Assembly: GCA_947500555.1 (NCBI GenBank)
Contig: CANMSE010000001.1
Span: forward strand, 682,001-746,000
Length of the DNA: 64,000 nt
From: an uncultured Fulvivirga sp.
GTDB taxonomy: Bacteria > Bacteroidota > Bacteroidia > Cytophagales > Cyclobacteriaceae
Direction of reading: 5' to 3'
In this document: positions 63,924 through 64,000 of the stretch, piece after piece
How the letters are laid out: each line of letters starts with the position of its first letter
Numbering within the stretch: position 1 is the first letter of the stretch
The notes under the pieces: generated by a model
Told to the model about the DNA's origin: nothing
Databases searched by the model: none
What the model saw: only the letters and a program-made list of their open reading frames with translations
Position numbers and translations under genes: made by a program

Positions 63924-64000
63924 ATGAATCCGTCTAATCCCGGTTGGCTAAAAGAGTTTGTCGACTTTAGAAAATCAGAATTCGAATCAAACCAAGAGTC
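63924..64000 (+). CDS. Start of an unidentified gene, truncated by the window
   Basis: An ATG at 63924, 36 bp after the aminotransferase, opens a frame to the window end that reads MNPSNPGWLKEFVDFRKSEF. Only 25 codons are visible, too few to assign a family. The same direction and short gap suggest it belongs to the sulfotransferase/aminotransferase unit. Confidence 0.6.
   Translation, partial: MNPSNPGWLKEFVDFRKSEFESNQE

Overview
The window reads as an ordinary chromosomal segment of a low-GC, probably marine, member of the Bacteroidota, most likely a Cytophagales-type (Roseivirga/Fulvivirga/Marivirga-like) bacterium. The reasons are: type IX secretion (T9SS) cargo with type A and type B C-terminal sorting domains, a PorP/SprF-family protein, carboxypeptidase-regulatory-like domains, LytTR and HisKA_2 signalling proteins, families largely restricted to the phylum (DUF4293, DUF6702), the typical nusB-ytxH-DUF1573-yajC-ybbR-coaE neighbourhood, several TAnnTTTG-type -7 promoter elements, and A-rich leaders with little Shine-Dalgarno signal. 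No tRNA, rRNA, CRISPR array, insertion sequence, prophage or plasmid function was seen.

Layout. 1-5.4 kb: the 3' part of a dipeptidyl-peptidase IV gene, a 2'-5' RNA ligase-like 2H protein, a divergent DUF6702/HupE pair, and an M1 metallopeptidase closed by a clear terminator. 5.4-15.2 kb: a TPR histidine kinase and LytTR regulator, a 1271-residue BspA-repeat surface protein with a T9SS type B tail, a PorP/SprF partner, and a second M1 metallopeptidase paralogous to the first. 15.2-22.9 kb: a MuiA/DUF4139 protein with an inserted regulatory domain, a threonine/serine dehydratase, a striking multi-hairpin palindrome, an M28 peptidase followed by an NTR/TIMP-like small protein, a carboxypeptidase-regulatory-like protein, an AI-2E family transporter whose 5' end is interrupted by an in-frame TAG, and an unknown membrane protein.

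22.9-32.7 kb, mostly minus strand: DNA polymerase I, a PIN/RHH toxin-antitoxin pair, a DinB-family protein, a photolyase of the PhrB/FeS-BCP clade that appears to lack the cluster cysteines, a YwqK-like repeat protein, HtpG, a tiny secreted protein that is little more than a T9SS sorting domain, and DUF4293. 32.8-39.6 kb: thiolase, TruA, and two convergent ABC exporter half-transporters (one with a canonical and one with a degenerate ATPase site) flanking two unknown envelope proteins.

39.7-48.7 kb, housekeeping: leucine dehydrogenase, NusB (extended by internal repeats), YtxH, DUF1573 lipoprotein, YajC, YbbR, CoaE, ScpA, DXS and an alpha/beta hydrolase. 48.7-56.2 kb: an MBOAT/AlgJ-type polysaccharide O-acetylation pair, FeoA/FeoB iron uptake, a membrane-tethered MutS-like ATPase and a collagen-like lipoprotein. 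56.2-64 kb: a PLP decarboxylase, a HEAT-repeat/cyclophilin lipoprotein, PurK, PurE, a potassium channel with an RCK module, a sulfotransferase-like protein, a class IV aminotransferase and the first 25 codons of another gene.

No large undescribed multi-gene system stands out. The most distinctive signals are the three-arm palindrome at 18168-18285, the interrupted AI-2E gene, the cysteine-poor photolyase, the repeat-expanded NusB, the M28/NTR-like pair and the stand-alone T9SS tail protein.
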